Positions 43,273 through 51,800 of a stretch of 64,000 bases of DNA are shown here, one piece after another (positions within the stretch are counted from its first letter, which is position 1; each line of letters starts with the position of its first letter). The position numbers were made by a program, and so were the translations under genes. Source of the DNA: Paenibacillus etheri (GTDB lineage: Bacteria > Bacillota > Bacilli > Paenibacillales > Paenibacillaceae); assembly GCF_001012825.1 (NCBI RefSeq), contig NZ_LCZJ02000033.1:548242-612241 (forward strand). Direction: 5' to 3'. The notes under the pieces were generated by a model that was not told the origin of the DNA, did not search any database, and saw only the letters and a program-made list of their open reading frames with translations.

Positions 43273-43809
43273 CTAATATTCCCACCAGCTGATAGATGTT
43301 GTCGCCGCTGAAGACCCCGATGCAATCGTTATGGAGGTAGTGATGGAATTTCCGGGAGGAACAACAATTTGTCCTGTAAAATCAACAATGACCGGACCGA
43401 CCGCCAGCAATAGAGATACTAGAGTGGCCGGACTTCCAGTAGGCGCAACAGCTGAGGTTCTAGCAGTCATAACACTAGTTAACGCACTCCCAAAATTATA
43501 ATTAATCGGTGTGACGGTGGTCCCGGTGACCGTTGCGTTCCGAAGTAGTGATAAAGTAACAGCCGCTGTCGCTGAGCTGGCAGTAACACGGGATACATAC
43601 AAGGTACGTCCGCTGCCTCCCGGATTACTAATCTGAATAACTAACGGCGCAGCCGTCGTTACCGTAGAAGTAAATTGGATTCCAAACAATAGCCCCGCCT
43701 TTGCTGCTCCCCCTTCAGGAGCGGAATCTATACCAGGTGCAACATACGTGTTGACTTGTTCTGTAAAAAGCGGCTGGCTACTCTGATTGAATACTGAGTC
43801 GTTCGGCAT
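43273..43809 (-). CDS. MPN-type surface protein 2 (Ser/Thr-rich, unknown function)
   Basis: A 178-residue paralogue of the next gene on this strand, from which it differs throughout except for the ends and the QISNPGGSGRTLYVSR block. Very rich in Ser, Thr, Val and Ala (TTSITIASGSSAATTSIS), with few charges and no signal peptide: such composition suits a beta-rich, externally assembled coat or exosporium-like protein with many possible O-glycosylation sites. The ATG follows GGGGAGG. It is divergent from the tandem-repeat protein gene at 44405, which starts with the same MPN. Confidence 0.65.
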   Translation of the reverse strand: MPNDSVFNQSSQPLFTEQVNTYVAPGIDSAPEGGAAKAGLLFGIQFTSTVTTAAPLVIQISNPGGSGRTLYVSRVTASSATAAVTLSLLRNATVTGTTVTPINYNFGSALTSVMTARTSAVAPTGSPATLVSLLLAVGPVIVDFTGQIVVPPGNSITTSITIASGSSAATTSISWWEY

Positions 43810-44404
43810 GAGATATCCTCCCCTTACTTAAGCTTACTCTCATTTTATGCCGCTCTTAGTAACAGGTTGTGGGAATGTGCGTTTTTTTGCTTTTCCAGCC
43901 CAATCACCCCCTATTTCCCACCATATATTAATATCACACCATTCGAATGGCTAAGGATTGTCCTATCGGTTCGTGGCTTATTGAACTGCGGTTTATTAGG
44001 CTCAGGACTCAAACGACGGTTTGGGCCTTTTTACGGATAGAGTTCCAGAAAACCCGCAGGAAATGAATGAAATCCATAACGGCCTAGTGCTTAAAAAGTG
44101 CAGCAAAATAATACACAAGAAAGCTGAACTAAAACGATGATCTCTTATGCAGTTAAGAATCAGGGAGATCACTCTATTAGAGTCCGTCTGGAGAATCGCC
44201 CGAATAGTTTTGATTATTTTTAGATTCAGAAGATATTGTTGCTTCAAAAGAAATGAGAGTGCTAGTGCTGAATCTATGCTTAATGCGGACTCGATTCTCC
44301 GCCTCTACGCTACATTCAACGGGTTTAGGCAAGATTGTGTATACGTCCAAGCCCAGTCTTTTTAGGTATTACTTGATCATTTTATAAGGAAGGGACGAGG
44401 AACT
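43810..44404. other. 595-base intergenic region upstream of the surface-protein genes
   Basis: No convincing gene. A hairpin with T-run reads on the plus strand at 43998-44034 (CAAAC-GACG-GTTTG, extended, then five T) with no plus-strand gene before it. A minus-strand CATAAAAT about 25-35 bases before the gene at 43273 resembles a SigK -10. The rest shows weak inverted pairs (GGAGAATCG with CGATTCTCC near 44190-44300). Confidence 0.45.
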
Positions 44405-45457
44405 TTGCCTAACTATAGCTCTTTTCAAGCGAATCCTGATAATCTACGAACGCTTATATTCGGCCGGGATGCCTCGCTGATTGATCATCCGCTTACTACA
44501 GATCCAAGCGGAAATCTAACAACGATTATCCTAGAGGGTACGATTTCCAGCGTGCTCGGCGCTACGATCACTGCGGGTACTTTGTCCTCCGCAGGTACTA
44601 TTACTAACATCCTTGACGGCACCATTACTAGTGTACTCGGCGCCACAATCACTGCGGGTACTTTGTCCTCCGCAGGTACAGTTACAAATATCCTTAACGG
44701 CACCATTACTAGCGTACTCGGCGCCACAATCACTGCGGGTACTTTATCCTCCGCAGGTACTATTACTAACATCCTTGACGGCACCATTACTAGCGTGCTC
44801 GGTGCTACGATTACTGCGGGAACAATCACTAGTGTGCTTGGAGCGACCATTACAGCAGGTACTTTATCCTCCGCGGGCACAGTTACCAATATCCTTAACG
44901 GCACCATTACCAGCGTGCTCGGTGCTACGATTACTGCGGGTACTCTGTCCTCCGCAGGTACTATTACTAACATCCTTGACGGCACCATTACTAGCGTGCT
45001 CGGTGCTACGATTACTGCAGGTACTCTGTCCTCCGCAGGTACTATTACTAACATCCTTGACGGCACCATTACTAGCGTGCTCGGAGCCACAATCACAGCC
45101 GGCACGCTAAGTAGTGTCACTTCTATTTCACAACGCAGCTTTATAGAACAGACGACTACAGGTATTGCGACTGCTAATACCTATACTCCTCTGCCAGCCG
45201 TTACTACGAGCGTACTGGGAACGTATTCCTTCTTCATTAATAATACTGGGGCAAATCCAGTCAACACACGTGTGGAAATCAGTGCTGATGGAACGAACTA
45301 TTTCGTCGATACTACAGGAGATAATCCTTTAGCAGCAGGCTCTGTTGATGTCATAGTACCAGCCAGATTCCTGAAATATACCCGCCTATCCTATCAATCA
45401 GCGAATTCTGGCGCTGCATCCACGATCAATGTAAGTTTCAATGCTCAGGGCACGTAA
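44405..45457 (+). CDS. Tandem-repeat beta-solenoid-like surface protein with DUF6385-like C-terminus
   Basis: A 350-residue protein. Residues 1-44 are a head starting MPNYSSFQANPDNLRTL, the same MPN opening as the two divergent genes. Residues 45-237 are tandem 27-residue units (GTITSVLGATITA plus GTLSSAGTITNILD): six full units, one 13-residue half unit, and a final partial unit. The Thr/Ile/Val alternation with regular glycines suggests a beta-solenoid or trimeric beta-helix, with dozens of threonines for O-glycosylation. The C-terminal about 100 residues (YSFFINNTGANPVNTRVEIS, DGTNYFVDTTGDNP) look like a DUF6385-type cap. TTG start behind GACGAGG. A palindromic terminator follows, then three glycosyltransferase genes. 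Confidence 0.75.
   Translation: MPNYSSFQANPDNLRTLIFGRDASLIDHPLTTDPSGNLTTIILEGTISSVLGATITAGTLSSAGTITNILDGTITSVLGATITAGTLSSAGTVTNILNGTITSVLGATITAGTLSSAGTITNILDGTITSVLGATITAGTITSVLGATITAGTLSSAGTVTNILNGTITSVLGATITAGTLSSAGTITNILDGTITSVLGATITAGTLSSAGTITNILDGTITSVLGATITAGTLSSVTSISQRSFIEQTTTGIATANTYTPLPAVTTSVLGTYSFFINNTGANPVNTRVEISADGTNYFVDTTGDNPLAAGSVDVIVPARFLKYTRLSYQSANSGAASTINVSFNAQGT
44537..45117 (+). repeat. 81-bp tandem repeats inside the surface-protein gene
   Basis: About seven near-identical 81-base units, with one unit cut to 39 bases (around 44779-44820) and the last unit partial. Neighbouring units differ mainly at synonymous sites, the mark of recent duplication and recombination. Confidence 0.93.
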
Positions 45458-45484
45458 TCCAGATGACCATCATATGCTGTAACA

Positions 45485-45520
45485 AGAAAGAGTACATGGA
45501 TATCCATGTGCTCTTTCTTT
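45485..45520 (+). terminator. Terminator after the tandem-repeat protein gene
   Basis: AGAAAGAG-T-ACATGGAT pairs with ATCCATGT-G-CTCTTTCT and runs into TTT. Confidence 0.85.
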
Positions 45521-45556
45521 AAATATAAGGACGCCAAAGGCGTTTATGCTTGTGTC
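45521..45556 (-). repeat. Dispersed palindromic repeat, copy 6 (partial, inverted)
   Basis: On the minus strand ACAAGCATAAACGCC-TTTGGCGTCCTTATATTT: the first hairpin half and the AATATAAGG block only. It is directly after the terminator of the tandem-repeat gene and upstream of the glycosyltransferase start. Confidence 0.7.
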
Positions 45557-45610
45557 AGCAGATCTACATATGTGCAACAAACACATAATGCCTTCCAAGG
45601 AGGAACAACC

Positions 45611-47659
45611 GTGAACATTATTACACTTGGCGTTCACCTCATCGTAAAAGATGAAGCTGATCTCCTGCCCCACTGTCTCGCAAGCGTAGCTGGTGCTGAC
45701 GAAATTGTGATGGTAGATACGGGTTCTACTGACGAATCCATAGCTATTGCCGAAGCGCACGGGGCTAGAGTCTTCCAACGGGAATGGACAGACGATTTCT
45801 CTGCAGCCCGTAATGAAGGGCTCGTTCAAGCCACAACGAATTGGATTCTTATCCTCGATGCCGATGAGTGCCTGCAAACCCCACTTACAGAACTCCGCAG
45901 CCTTCTGCAGAACACACAAGCACAGGCTTTTACAGTAAACATTGATAATTGGGTAGGCGCACGACCTGAAGATAAGGTAAAACACAGTGCAGTTCGCTTA
46001 TTCCGAAATGGACAGGGTTATCAATATAGTGGAAGAATTCATGAGGGAATTGACACTTCAATCCTTAACAAACATAACCTCTCGGCGATTGAGCACAGTC
46101 AACTTGAGATTATACACTTTGGATATTTACCCGAAATCATGGCACGAAAAGATAAAATCAACCGAAATAGGCACCTGCTGCACCTCGCTTTAACCGAATA
46201 TCCGGATGATCCTTTTTGCTCCTATAATTTGGCAGTAAACTGCTGTCAGGACGGTCGTCTTCAGGAAGCTGAGACGTTGCTTCGTCAAGCCCTCCACCAT
46301 GTAGCACTCGAAGCCTCCTATCGTCCTACGATGATTAGGGATCTCTGTAAAATTTACCATGCTCAAGGAAAAACGAATGCGATTGACCCCTTGCTGATGA
46401 TTGAACTGGAGCGTTATGGCGACTACCCTGATTTGCATTTTTTGTTAGGGCAATCTTTGGAAAGCCAAGGACTTTTGGAACGTGCGCTATTAGCTTATCA
46501 ACATGCAGAGTCCATTCCTGAACATGAGGTACTTAGCGGAAAATATGTATGTGAACAAGGAATGAGCACTTTTCGCCCCCTATACCGTATGGGTTTAATC
46601 TCACAGCGGATTGGTCTTCTCGAGGATGCTGCGAGATTTTTTCATCGTGCACTTCAACACCATTCTTTATATACGCCCGCCTTGCAAGGGATAGCTGCTG
46701 CTTTTCAACGTCTAGCTGTACCCGATGAGGAAATCACCACTCTACTGATCCAACTCGTTCCCCCAACTAATTCAGCCAGTAGATCCGCGATCATTGACAG
46801 TTTATATGGGATAAATGCTTATGAGTCCATTACCACCTTATCCCGAGATATTTTCCCATTGGAATTGGATACTGCAAATGGGATCATTTCTTCACTCATC
46901 ATCACCGGCAAGCTGGAAGACGCATGTACAGCTATAAGACAGATGACCTCACTAGCTTCCCAAGATCATCATGGTTTAGAGCATCAAAAGCAGTGGTATA
47001 CCCTTTGGGCCATTTGCCAATGGGAACGATATGGAGAATTTAAAAACGACCTGCTCAACCATACATCGGATGAACTCCGTTCTGGACTGGAATACATTGA
47101 GCGATGCCAACGCCAGCAAGAGGCATGTCCGGTAGAAATAGAGGTAGATCACTTCTATTCCTCATTCCTTTCAGACCTCATCCAACAATCTGTAAAGCTG
47201 CATCAGCTCACACTTAGTCATACCTTAGTGGACCTGTTCCCTGTTTATCGATCTGAATTAGCCACAGCATTATATAAAGAGGGGAACTGGCAGGCCGCAG
47301 GAGAGGAATTTATTGTACTTGTTCGCGATAAGATCGCCGATGCAAGCGTGCTTTTTTATATTGGTGAGATGATCTTTGACAAAGGGCATTATTCCGAAGC
47401 CAGTGAATGGTTTCAGCAAGCGCTGGAACAAGAGCCTGAGCCTGAACTTGAATCCGCCAGGATCGGCTTATCCCTCTGTTATCTTCAGCAAGCGAAGCTG
47501 AGTATGGAAGATGCTCTTCAAAGTTTAAATGATGCCCATGCTCATGGCCCATTGCAGGAGGATATCGGAGCGATCCGAAAATCCATTTCCTTGCTGAATC
47601 GTACACCTTGGCACACACAGTGGAGCTTCCGTCAGAGCGAAGGGAGATCATCCCTATGA
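45611..47659 (+). CDS. GT2-TPR glycosyltransferase A
   Basis: A cytoplasmic protein of 682 residues. The GT-A domain (about 1-200) has VHLIVKDEADLLPHCLASV, the nucleotide block VMVDTGSTDESI and the metal DxD in ILDADECL; it ends with the HFGYLPEIMARKDKINRN block. The remaining 480 residues are TPR-like helical repeats. This GT2-TPR layout occurs in protein O-glycosyltransferases that recognise acceptor proteins with the TPR part. The GTG at 45611 is set by AAGGAGG seven bases upstream; the open frame before it lies in a dispersed repeat. First of three paralogues in one operon. Confidence 0.82.
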   Translation: MNIITLGVHLIVKDEADLLPHCLASVAGADEIVMVDTGSTDESIAIAEAHGARVFQREWTDDFSAARNEGLVQATTNWILILDADECLQTPLTELRSLLQNTQAQAFTVNIDNWVGARPEDKVKHSAVRLFRNGQGYQYSGRIHEGIDTSILNKHNLSAIEHSQLEIIHFGYLPEIMARKDKINRNRHLLHLALTEYPDDPFCSYNLAVNCCQDGRLQEAETLLRQALHHVALEASYRPTMIRDLCKIYHAQGKTNAIDPLLMIELERYGDYPDLHFLLGQSLESQGLLERALLAYQHAESIPEHEVLSGKYVCEQGMSTFRPLYRMGLISQRIGLLEDAARFFHRALQHHSLYTPALQGIAAAFQRLAVPDEEITTLLIQLVPPTNSASRSAIIDSLYGINAYESITTLSRDIFPLELDTANGIISSLIITGKLEDACTAIRQMTSLASQDHHGLEHQKQWYTLWAICQWERYGEFKNDLLNHTSDELRSGLEYIERCQRQQEACPVEIEVDHFYSSFLSDLIQQSVKLHQLTLSHTLVDLFPVYRSELATALYKEGNWQAAGEEFIVLVRDKIADASVLFYIGEMIFDKGHYSEASEWFQQALEQEPEPELESARIGLSLCYLQQAKLSMEDALQSLNDAHAHGPLQEDIGAIRKSISLLNRTPWHTQWSFRQSEGRSSL

Positions 47660-49077
47660 ACCGTTCAAGGAGAAATCCACAAATTTCCTTATGCATGATC
47701 GTTAAGAACGAAGGAGATAGCTTGAGCCAATGTTTAAAAAGCGTACGCGGAGTCGTCGATGAGATCATTGTAGTCGATACTGGATCTACCGATGCTACGG
47801 TTCAAATTGCCCTAAGCTTCGGGGCTAAAATCATACAATACCCTTGGAGCGGCGACTTTGCTGCTGCCCGCAACGCAGGTCTCCAGCAGGCCCATGGACA
47901 ATGGATTCTCGTTCTAGATGGAGATGAGGAATTAAGTGAGGAGAGCAAGGGAGAATTACTGCTGTGTGCTGAGCATATGGAGTACGAGGCGTTTTTCCTA
48001 CGGATTCATAATCACAAAGGGCTAACCCCCGCTTCACAGACGATCACCGTCAATCCGATTATTCGGATGTTCCGTAATCGCCCTAAATACCGGTTTAGCG
48101 GTATCATTCACGAACAGATCGCTGAGGCCATCATAACAGCTACACCCCAGGCACCGATGCATTTGACCACTGTAGTCATCCATCATTATGGTTACGCAGA
48201 AGGGGTAGTGGTCAAGAAAGATAAAATCAAACGAAATGTCGAGCTGCTGAAAGAACAGCTAAGGTTAAATCCTAAAGATCCTTTCCACCATTTTAATATG
48301 GCTGTTGAGTATATGCGTCTGGGGGAGTATCAACCTGCTCTAAAGCATATCCAACAATCACTAGAAGAGGCTCCGCCTGATACAAGTTACATCCATCTGC
48401 TGCACAAATATGAAATTCGCTCTCTTGCAGAATTAAAAGATTACCCTGGGGCACTTGCAGCCTGTGAGCGTGGAATTAGCGCACATCCGGATTACCCAGA
48501 CTTAGCTCATATCAAAGGGGCTCTACTATTACAATTAGGTGCCTTTGCAAAAGCCAAAGTAGCGTTGCTACAAGCGCTGGTCATCGGAGCTGCTCCTCCC
48601 GGCTACCATACTGAGGCTGGATTCGGTTCATATTTAACCTATTATATGCTGGGTCAATTATGTGAAGAGATGGGTGATGAGACCGAAGCCATTGCTTGTT
48701 ACACCAAAACCGCACAGCTTCATCCCGAACCGGCTCCCGTCATTGCCCGGCTGCTGCGAGCCCTGAAATGTGCAGGTCGTGAGAGTGAGATTTACGGTTG
48801 GTTCCACGCTCATCTGCCAGACTACACAGTGACTAAAAACAGGATTCTCCTAGAATTATTACAGAGTGAGGGATGTAAGGAAGCAGCCGCACAGCTGATA
48901 AATGCCACGGAGCAGCCCATTTCTATAGAAGTGGCATTTAATAAAGCAGCTCAACAGGTGCGTTCACAGATTTTGTTAGCGGATCGTCTGCTTGCTTCAT
49001 TGTCCTCTTCAGCTACCTATTCTCCAGCGGTCAAAAGAGTACGCCTAGCTCTTCCGCTTCCCAAAGTTTCAGAATAG
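47656..49077 (+). CDS. GT2-TPR glycosyltransferase B
   Basis: A 473-residue paralogue of A: ISLCMIVKNEGDSLSQCLKS, VVDTGSTDATV, and LDGDEELS in place of LDADE (the DxD metal motif is kept), then HHYGYAEGVVVKKDKIKRN and TPR-like repeats (GEYQPALKHIQQSLEEAPPD). It probably adds a nucleotide-sugar-derived sugar to a protein or growing glycan. The ATG overlaps the stop of gene A by four bases (ATGA) with GGGAG nine bases upstream, so it is translationally coupled. The acceptor is unknown; the Thr-rich repeat protein next door is the natural candidate. Confidence 0.83.
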   Translation: MNRSRRNPQISLCMIVKNEGDSLSQCLKSVRGVVDEIIVVDTGSTDATVQIALSFGAKIIQYPWSGDFAAARNAGLQQAHGQWILVLDGDEELSEESKGELLLCAEHMEYEAFFLRIHNHKGLTPASQTITVNPIIRMFRNRPKYRFSGIIHEQIAEAIITATPQAPMHLTTVVIHHYGYAEGVVVKKDKIKRNVELLKEQLRLNPKDPFHHFNMAVEYMRLGEYQPALKHIQQSLEEAPPDTSYIHLLHKYEIRSLAELKDYPGALAACERGISAHPDYPDLAHIKGALLLQLGAFAKAKVALLQALVIGAAPPGYHTEAGFGSYLTYYMLGQLCEEMGDETEAIACYTKTAQLHPEPAPVIARLLRALKCAGRESEIYGWFHAHLPDYTVTKNRILLELLQSEGCKEAAAQLINATEQPISIEVAFNKAAQQVRSQILLADRLLASLSSSATYSPAVKRVRLALPLPKVSE

Positions 49078-49091
49078 GAGGGACGTTTCCC

Positions 49092-51041
49092 ATGACCACT
49101 CCCGATATCACACTTTGTATGATCGTTAAGAATGAGGCAAACCACCTGGAGAAATGCCTGTCCTCTGTGCAAGGAATCGTATCGGAAATCATCATTGTAG
49201 ATACCGGGTCTGAGGATAATAGCAAAGACATAGCGCTTAAATTCGGTGCAAAGATCATCGAAATGCCTTGGGAGAATGATTTCTCGAAAGCGCGAAACCT
49301 AAGTCTGAAGCATGCAACTTCCCCCTGGATTCTGGTGCTGGATGCCGATGAGGCTGTAGACCATTGGGGGAAGGAGCAGCTCCAGCACCTGCTGGACGCA
49401 GCGCAAATTCACGGATATTGGTTGCCCATTATCCATTATATCGGTGATGCACCTGAAGCGGATTTTGTTACCGATCATGTCTGCCGCCTGTTCAGAAACG
49501 ATAAAAGAATCATCTTCCGTGGGATCATTCATGAGGAGCCTGCCAGCAGCATATGGGAGCTTCCTTCGGGAGAAATCACTTACGCTGAATTGCGTATTTT
49601 TCACTACGGTTATTTAGAGAATGAATTGCAGCGCAAAAATAAATACCAGCGTAATTTAGCCCTCATAAACAATGGTCTGCAGCTTCAACCGAACCATCTA
49701 ATCCTTCGTTATGCACTAGGGGTAGAGTATTATCAACAGGAACAATATCATGCAGCGGCAGATGAACTTCTTCCATTGCTCGCTGATGTTCCAACCCAAT
49801 CCGGGTATGCCTCCGATATTTATCTTAAGACTGCCTACGCCTTACAACGATGTGGCCGGCAGCAGGAATCGGAGGAAGTCTTTCAAGCGGGGAGCTTATT
49901 GTTTCCCGATTTCACTGATTTATTAGAGGGCTATGCTGCTTTGTTACTCGAACAAGGACAGCTTAGCAAAGCTAGACACTTCTTGCATCAAGCGCTGAAG
50001 AGCGGGGCCAAAGCACGTCAATATTCTTCTTCTTCGGGAAGTGGAACGTATCGAACAGAACTACTAGCGGGCAGAGTGTGCGAGAAGTTATTTCTGTATT
50101 CAAACGCGCAGAAACACTACGAGGCTGCTATACAATTCAAACCAGATTATACGGATACATGGAGACAGCTTGTCCCGCTAAGTCTGCTATCTGGAGAGAG
50201 GTCAAGTCTGGGCGCATTGACCCGCTGCCATATCCACGCTCTCTCACCGATTACCTTAGGCTATCTTGTACCCGCAGCCCTCAATGCTCGTGATTTTGAA
50301 TGGCTGTCCACCCTCTCTATTGCTTCGCAGCTACCGCTAGCCGTTCACACTATTGTGCAGGCTTTCCTTGCTTGTACTCAGCAGCAAGAGGGGGATCATA
50401 CCCTCGCACCCCTTGAACAGCTGCTTCATGATTCATCTGTTCTTTCCGAACGTCCATCAATACTCGTTTATCTTTGGGCTTTGTCTTGCCGTGCTGGAGA
50501 TACAGCGTCAGCCATGCAGTGGCTTGTCTCCATATTGCCATACAGACCGGGGATGTTATCGATTCATCATATTTTAACAGGTCTTTCTGGCATTAAGCCT
50601 GCTCTTCCTGATCTGAGCTATGCTGCGCAATTGCTGCTTCAGGTCGGTGCTTGGGATAGTGTATTAACGCTTTATCGACAATCAGAGGGTTCTTCATTCC
50701 AATGGTGCAAGCTGCCGCAGCCCTTATTCCATGGATTGCTTGAGGCTCCTATCCCGGTAAAGAAACAGTGGTGCTCCATCTATCTCAGTCACAACCTTCA
50801 TTATAATACCTCGACGGACTGCGCCGAATGGCTATTATATGTGGCTATAGCTTGCTCCTGTGGGGAAACTCCAAAGATCGCTCTATCAGATGAAATGGCT
50901 TTGCGCAGGATCGGGGGAACTACTACTGCAGTGGGTCTCTCATACTACAAGCTCATGCTCGCGGCAAAAGCTTATCCCCATGGGATATCCTCAGGTCAAA
51001 TCCCATGGGGGCTGCTCGTCAGATCTGCCAGTCAGACCTAA
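49092..51041 (+). CDS. GT2-TPR glycosyltransferase C
   Basis: A 649-residue third paralogue: ITLCMIVKNEANHLEKCLSS, IIVDTGSEDNSK, VLDADEAVD, the HYGYLENELQRKNKYQRN block (RKNKYQRN where A and B have KDKINRN or KDKIKRN), then a long TPR region with several degenerate repeats. AGGAGGGA precedes the ATG. It lies 14 bases after gene B, completing a three-gene operon. Its stop is 22 bases from the stop of the convergent GT2 gene on the minus strand. The sugar and order of addition cannot be predicted. Confidence 0.83.
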   Translation: MTTPDITLCMIVKNEANHLEKCLSSVQGIVSEIIIVDTGSEDNSKDIALKFGAKIIEMPWENDFSKARNLSLKHATSPWILVLDADEAVDHWGKEQLQHLLDAAQIHGYWLPIIHYIGDAPEADFVTDHVCRLFRNDKRIIFRGIIHEEPASSIWELPSGEITYAELRIFHYGYLENELQRKNKYQRNLALINNGLQLQPNHLILRYALGVEYYQQEQYHAAADELLPLLADVPTQSGYASDIYLKTAYALQRCGRQQESEEVFQAGSLLFPDFTDLLEGYAALLLEQGQLSKARHFLHQALKSGAKARQYSSSSGSGTYRTELLAGRVCEKLFLYSNAQKHYEAAIQFKPDYTDTWRQLVPLSLLSGERSSLGALTRCHIHALSPITLGYLVPAALNARDFEWLSTLSIASQLPLAVHTIVQAFLACTQQQEGDHTLAPLEQLLHDSSVLSERPSILVYLWALSCRAGDTASAMQWLVSILPYRPGMLSIHHILTGLSGIKPALPDLSYAAQLLLQVGAWDSVLTLYRQSEGSSFQWCKLPQPLFHGLLEAPIPVKKQWCSIYLSHNLHYNTSTDCAEWLLYVAIACSCGETPKIALSDEMALRRIGGTTTAVGLSYYKLMLAAKAYPHGISSGQIPWGLLVRSASQT

Positions 51042-51062
51042 AATGACTGGCAGATTCAGATT

Positions 51063-51800
51063 TCAGAGCTCTTCCCTCCATTCGACCAAATGGGGCTGCT
51101 CATCTAGAATGGACTGGTACTGCTCCAGACTCCCCCAACGTCCCTCTGGATCAAGCTCCAGATAACGCGAATATTTACGATGAAGCTCTTCCGGCGAAAC
51201 GGCCCATCCATAATGCTTCACTCGCAGTTCGGCAAGAAAGCCCGGCAATACAGAGTAAGAAAGCGGGAGCCTAGGAACATGATGATCCATTTTCGGGAAA
51301 AAATAATGAAAATTCGGCAAGTATCGGACTAGTGTACGAGTATACTTCGTATGGATATTCCAGTGTTCATCTTCACGATAATGGGTGGTGCCACCCCAAA
51401 AATCAAATAGCCGAAAAGATACCCAGTCATACACATCCTGATCAATCAGCCGTCTCATCTCCCGTTTAGCTGCCTCTTCATAGAACTCATCAGCGTCTAC
51501 AGACAGGAGCCAATCAGGATTTGTAGACACCGCCAAATCCCATAACATCTGCCTTAGTTCCCACTCACGATTAAACAAGGAGGTCTCCAGTGTCACAAGC
51601 TTCGTAACCTTGGCAAAAGAACGACATAACTGTGCCGTATGATCTGTACTTCCATCATCTATAATCACAATATCATCCACGAACTCGCTTAGTTCTTCAA
51701 GCACCTGCTCCAAATATCTGCCAGCTTCATTTCGAACCTGCATCATAGCCGTCAAGCGGTTACCTGCTGTTTTGCGGAGAGGCCATCTATGACTACTCAT
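51063..51800 (-). CDS. GT2-family glycosyltransferase D (no TPR)
   Basis: A compact 245-residue GT-A enzyme: RLTAMMQVRNEAGRYLEQVL, DIVIIDDGSTDHTAQ and DxD in LLSVDADEFYEE. A tail of WG/HYGW aromatic residues (ELRVKHYGWAVSPEELHRKY) replaces the TPR region. The ATG at 51800 has GGAGAGTGGAGG upstream and overlaps the stop of the preceding gene by four bases (ATGA). It is the last of three coupled minus-strand genes that converge on the GT2-TPR operon. Probably adds a further sugar of the same glycan. Confidence 0.85.
   Translation of the reverse strand: MSSHRWPLRKTAGNRLTAMMQVRNEAGRYLEQVLEELSEFVDDIVIIDDGSTDHTAQLCRSFAKVTKLVTLETSLFNREWELRQMLWDLAVSTNPDWLLSVDADEFYEEAAKREMRRLIDQDVYDWVSFRLFDFWGGTTHYREDEHWNIHTKYTRTLVRYLPNFHYFFPKMDHHVPRLPLSYSVLPGFLAELRVKHYGWAVSPEELHRKYSRYLELDPEGRWGSLEQYQSILDEQPHLVEWREEL

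Noticed and set aside
44002-44247. 81-codon minus-strand frame in the surface-gene intergenic region
   Set aside because: No ribosome binding site, atypical composition, overlaps the plus-strand terminator-like hairpin.
44537-45117. CRISPR-like array of repeats
   Set aside because: Units are contiguous and coding with no unique spacers; no cas genes are nearby.
44485-45120. Long minus-strand reading frame with VPAVIVAPSTLVMVPSRMLV repeats, and a plus-strand frame at 44613-45110
   Set aside because: Both are shadows of the 81-bp tandem repeats; the real frame is the MPN-started plus-strand gene with ribosome binding site and terminator.
45506-45610. 36-codon N-terminal extension of GT2-TPR glycosyltransferase A
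   Set aside because: It is read from a dispersed repeat copy and the terminator region; the GTG at 45611 has a strong ribosome binding site.
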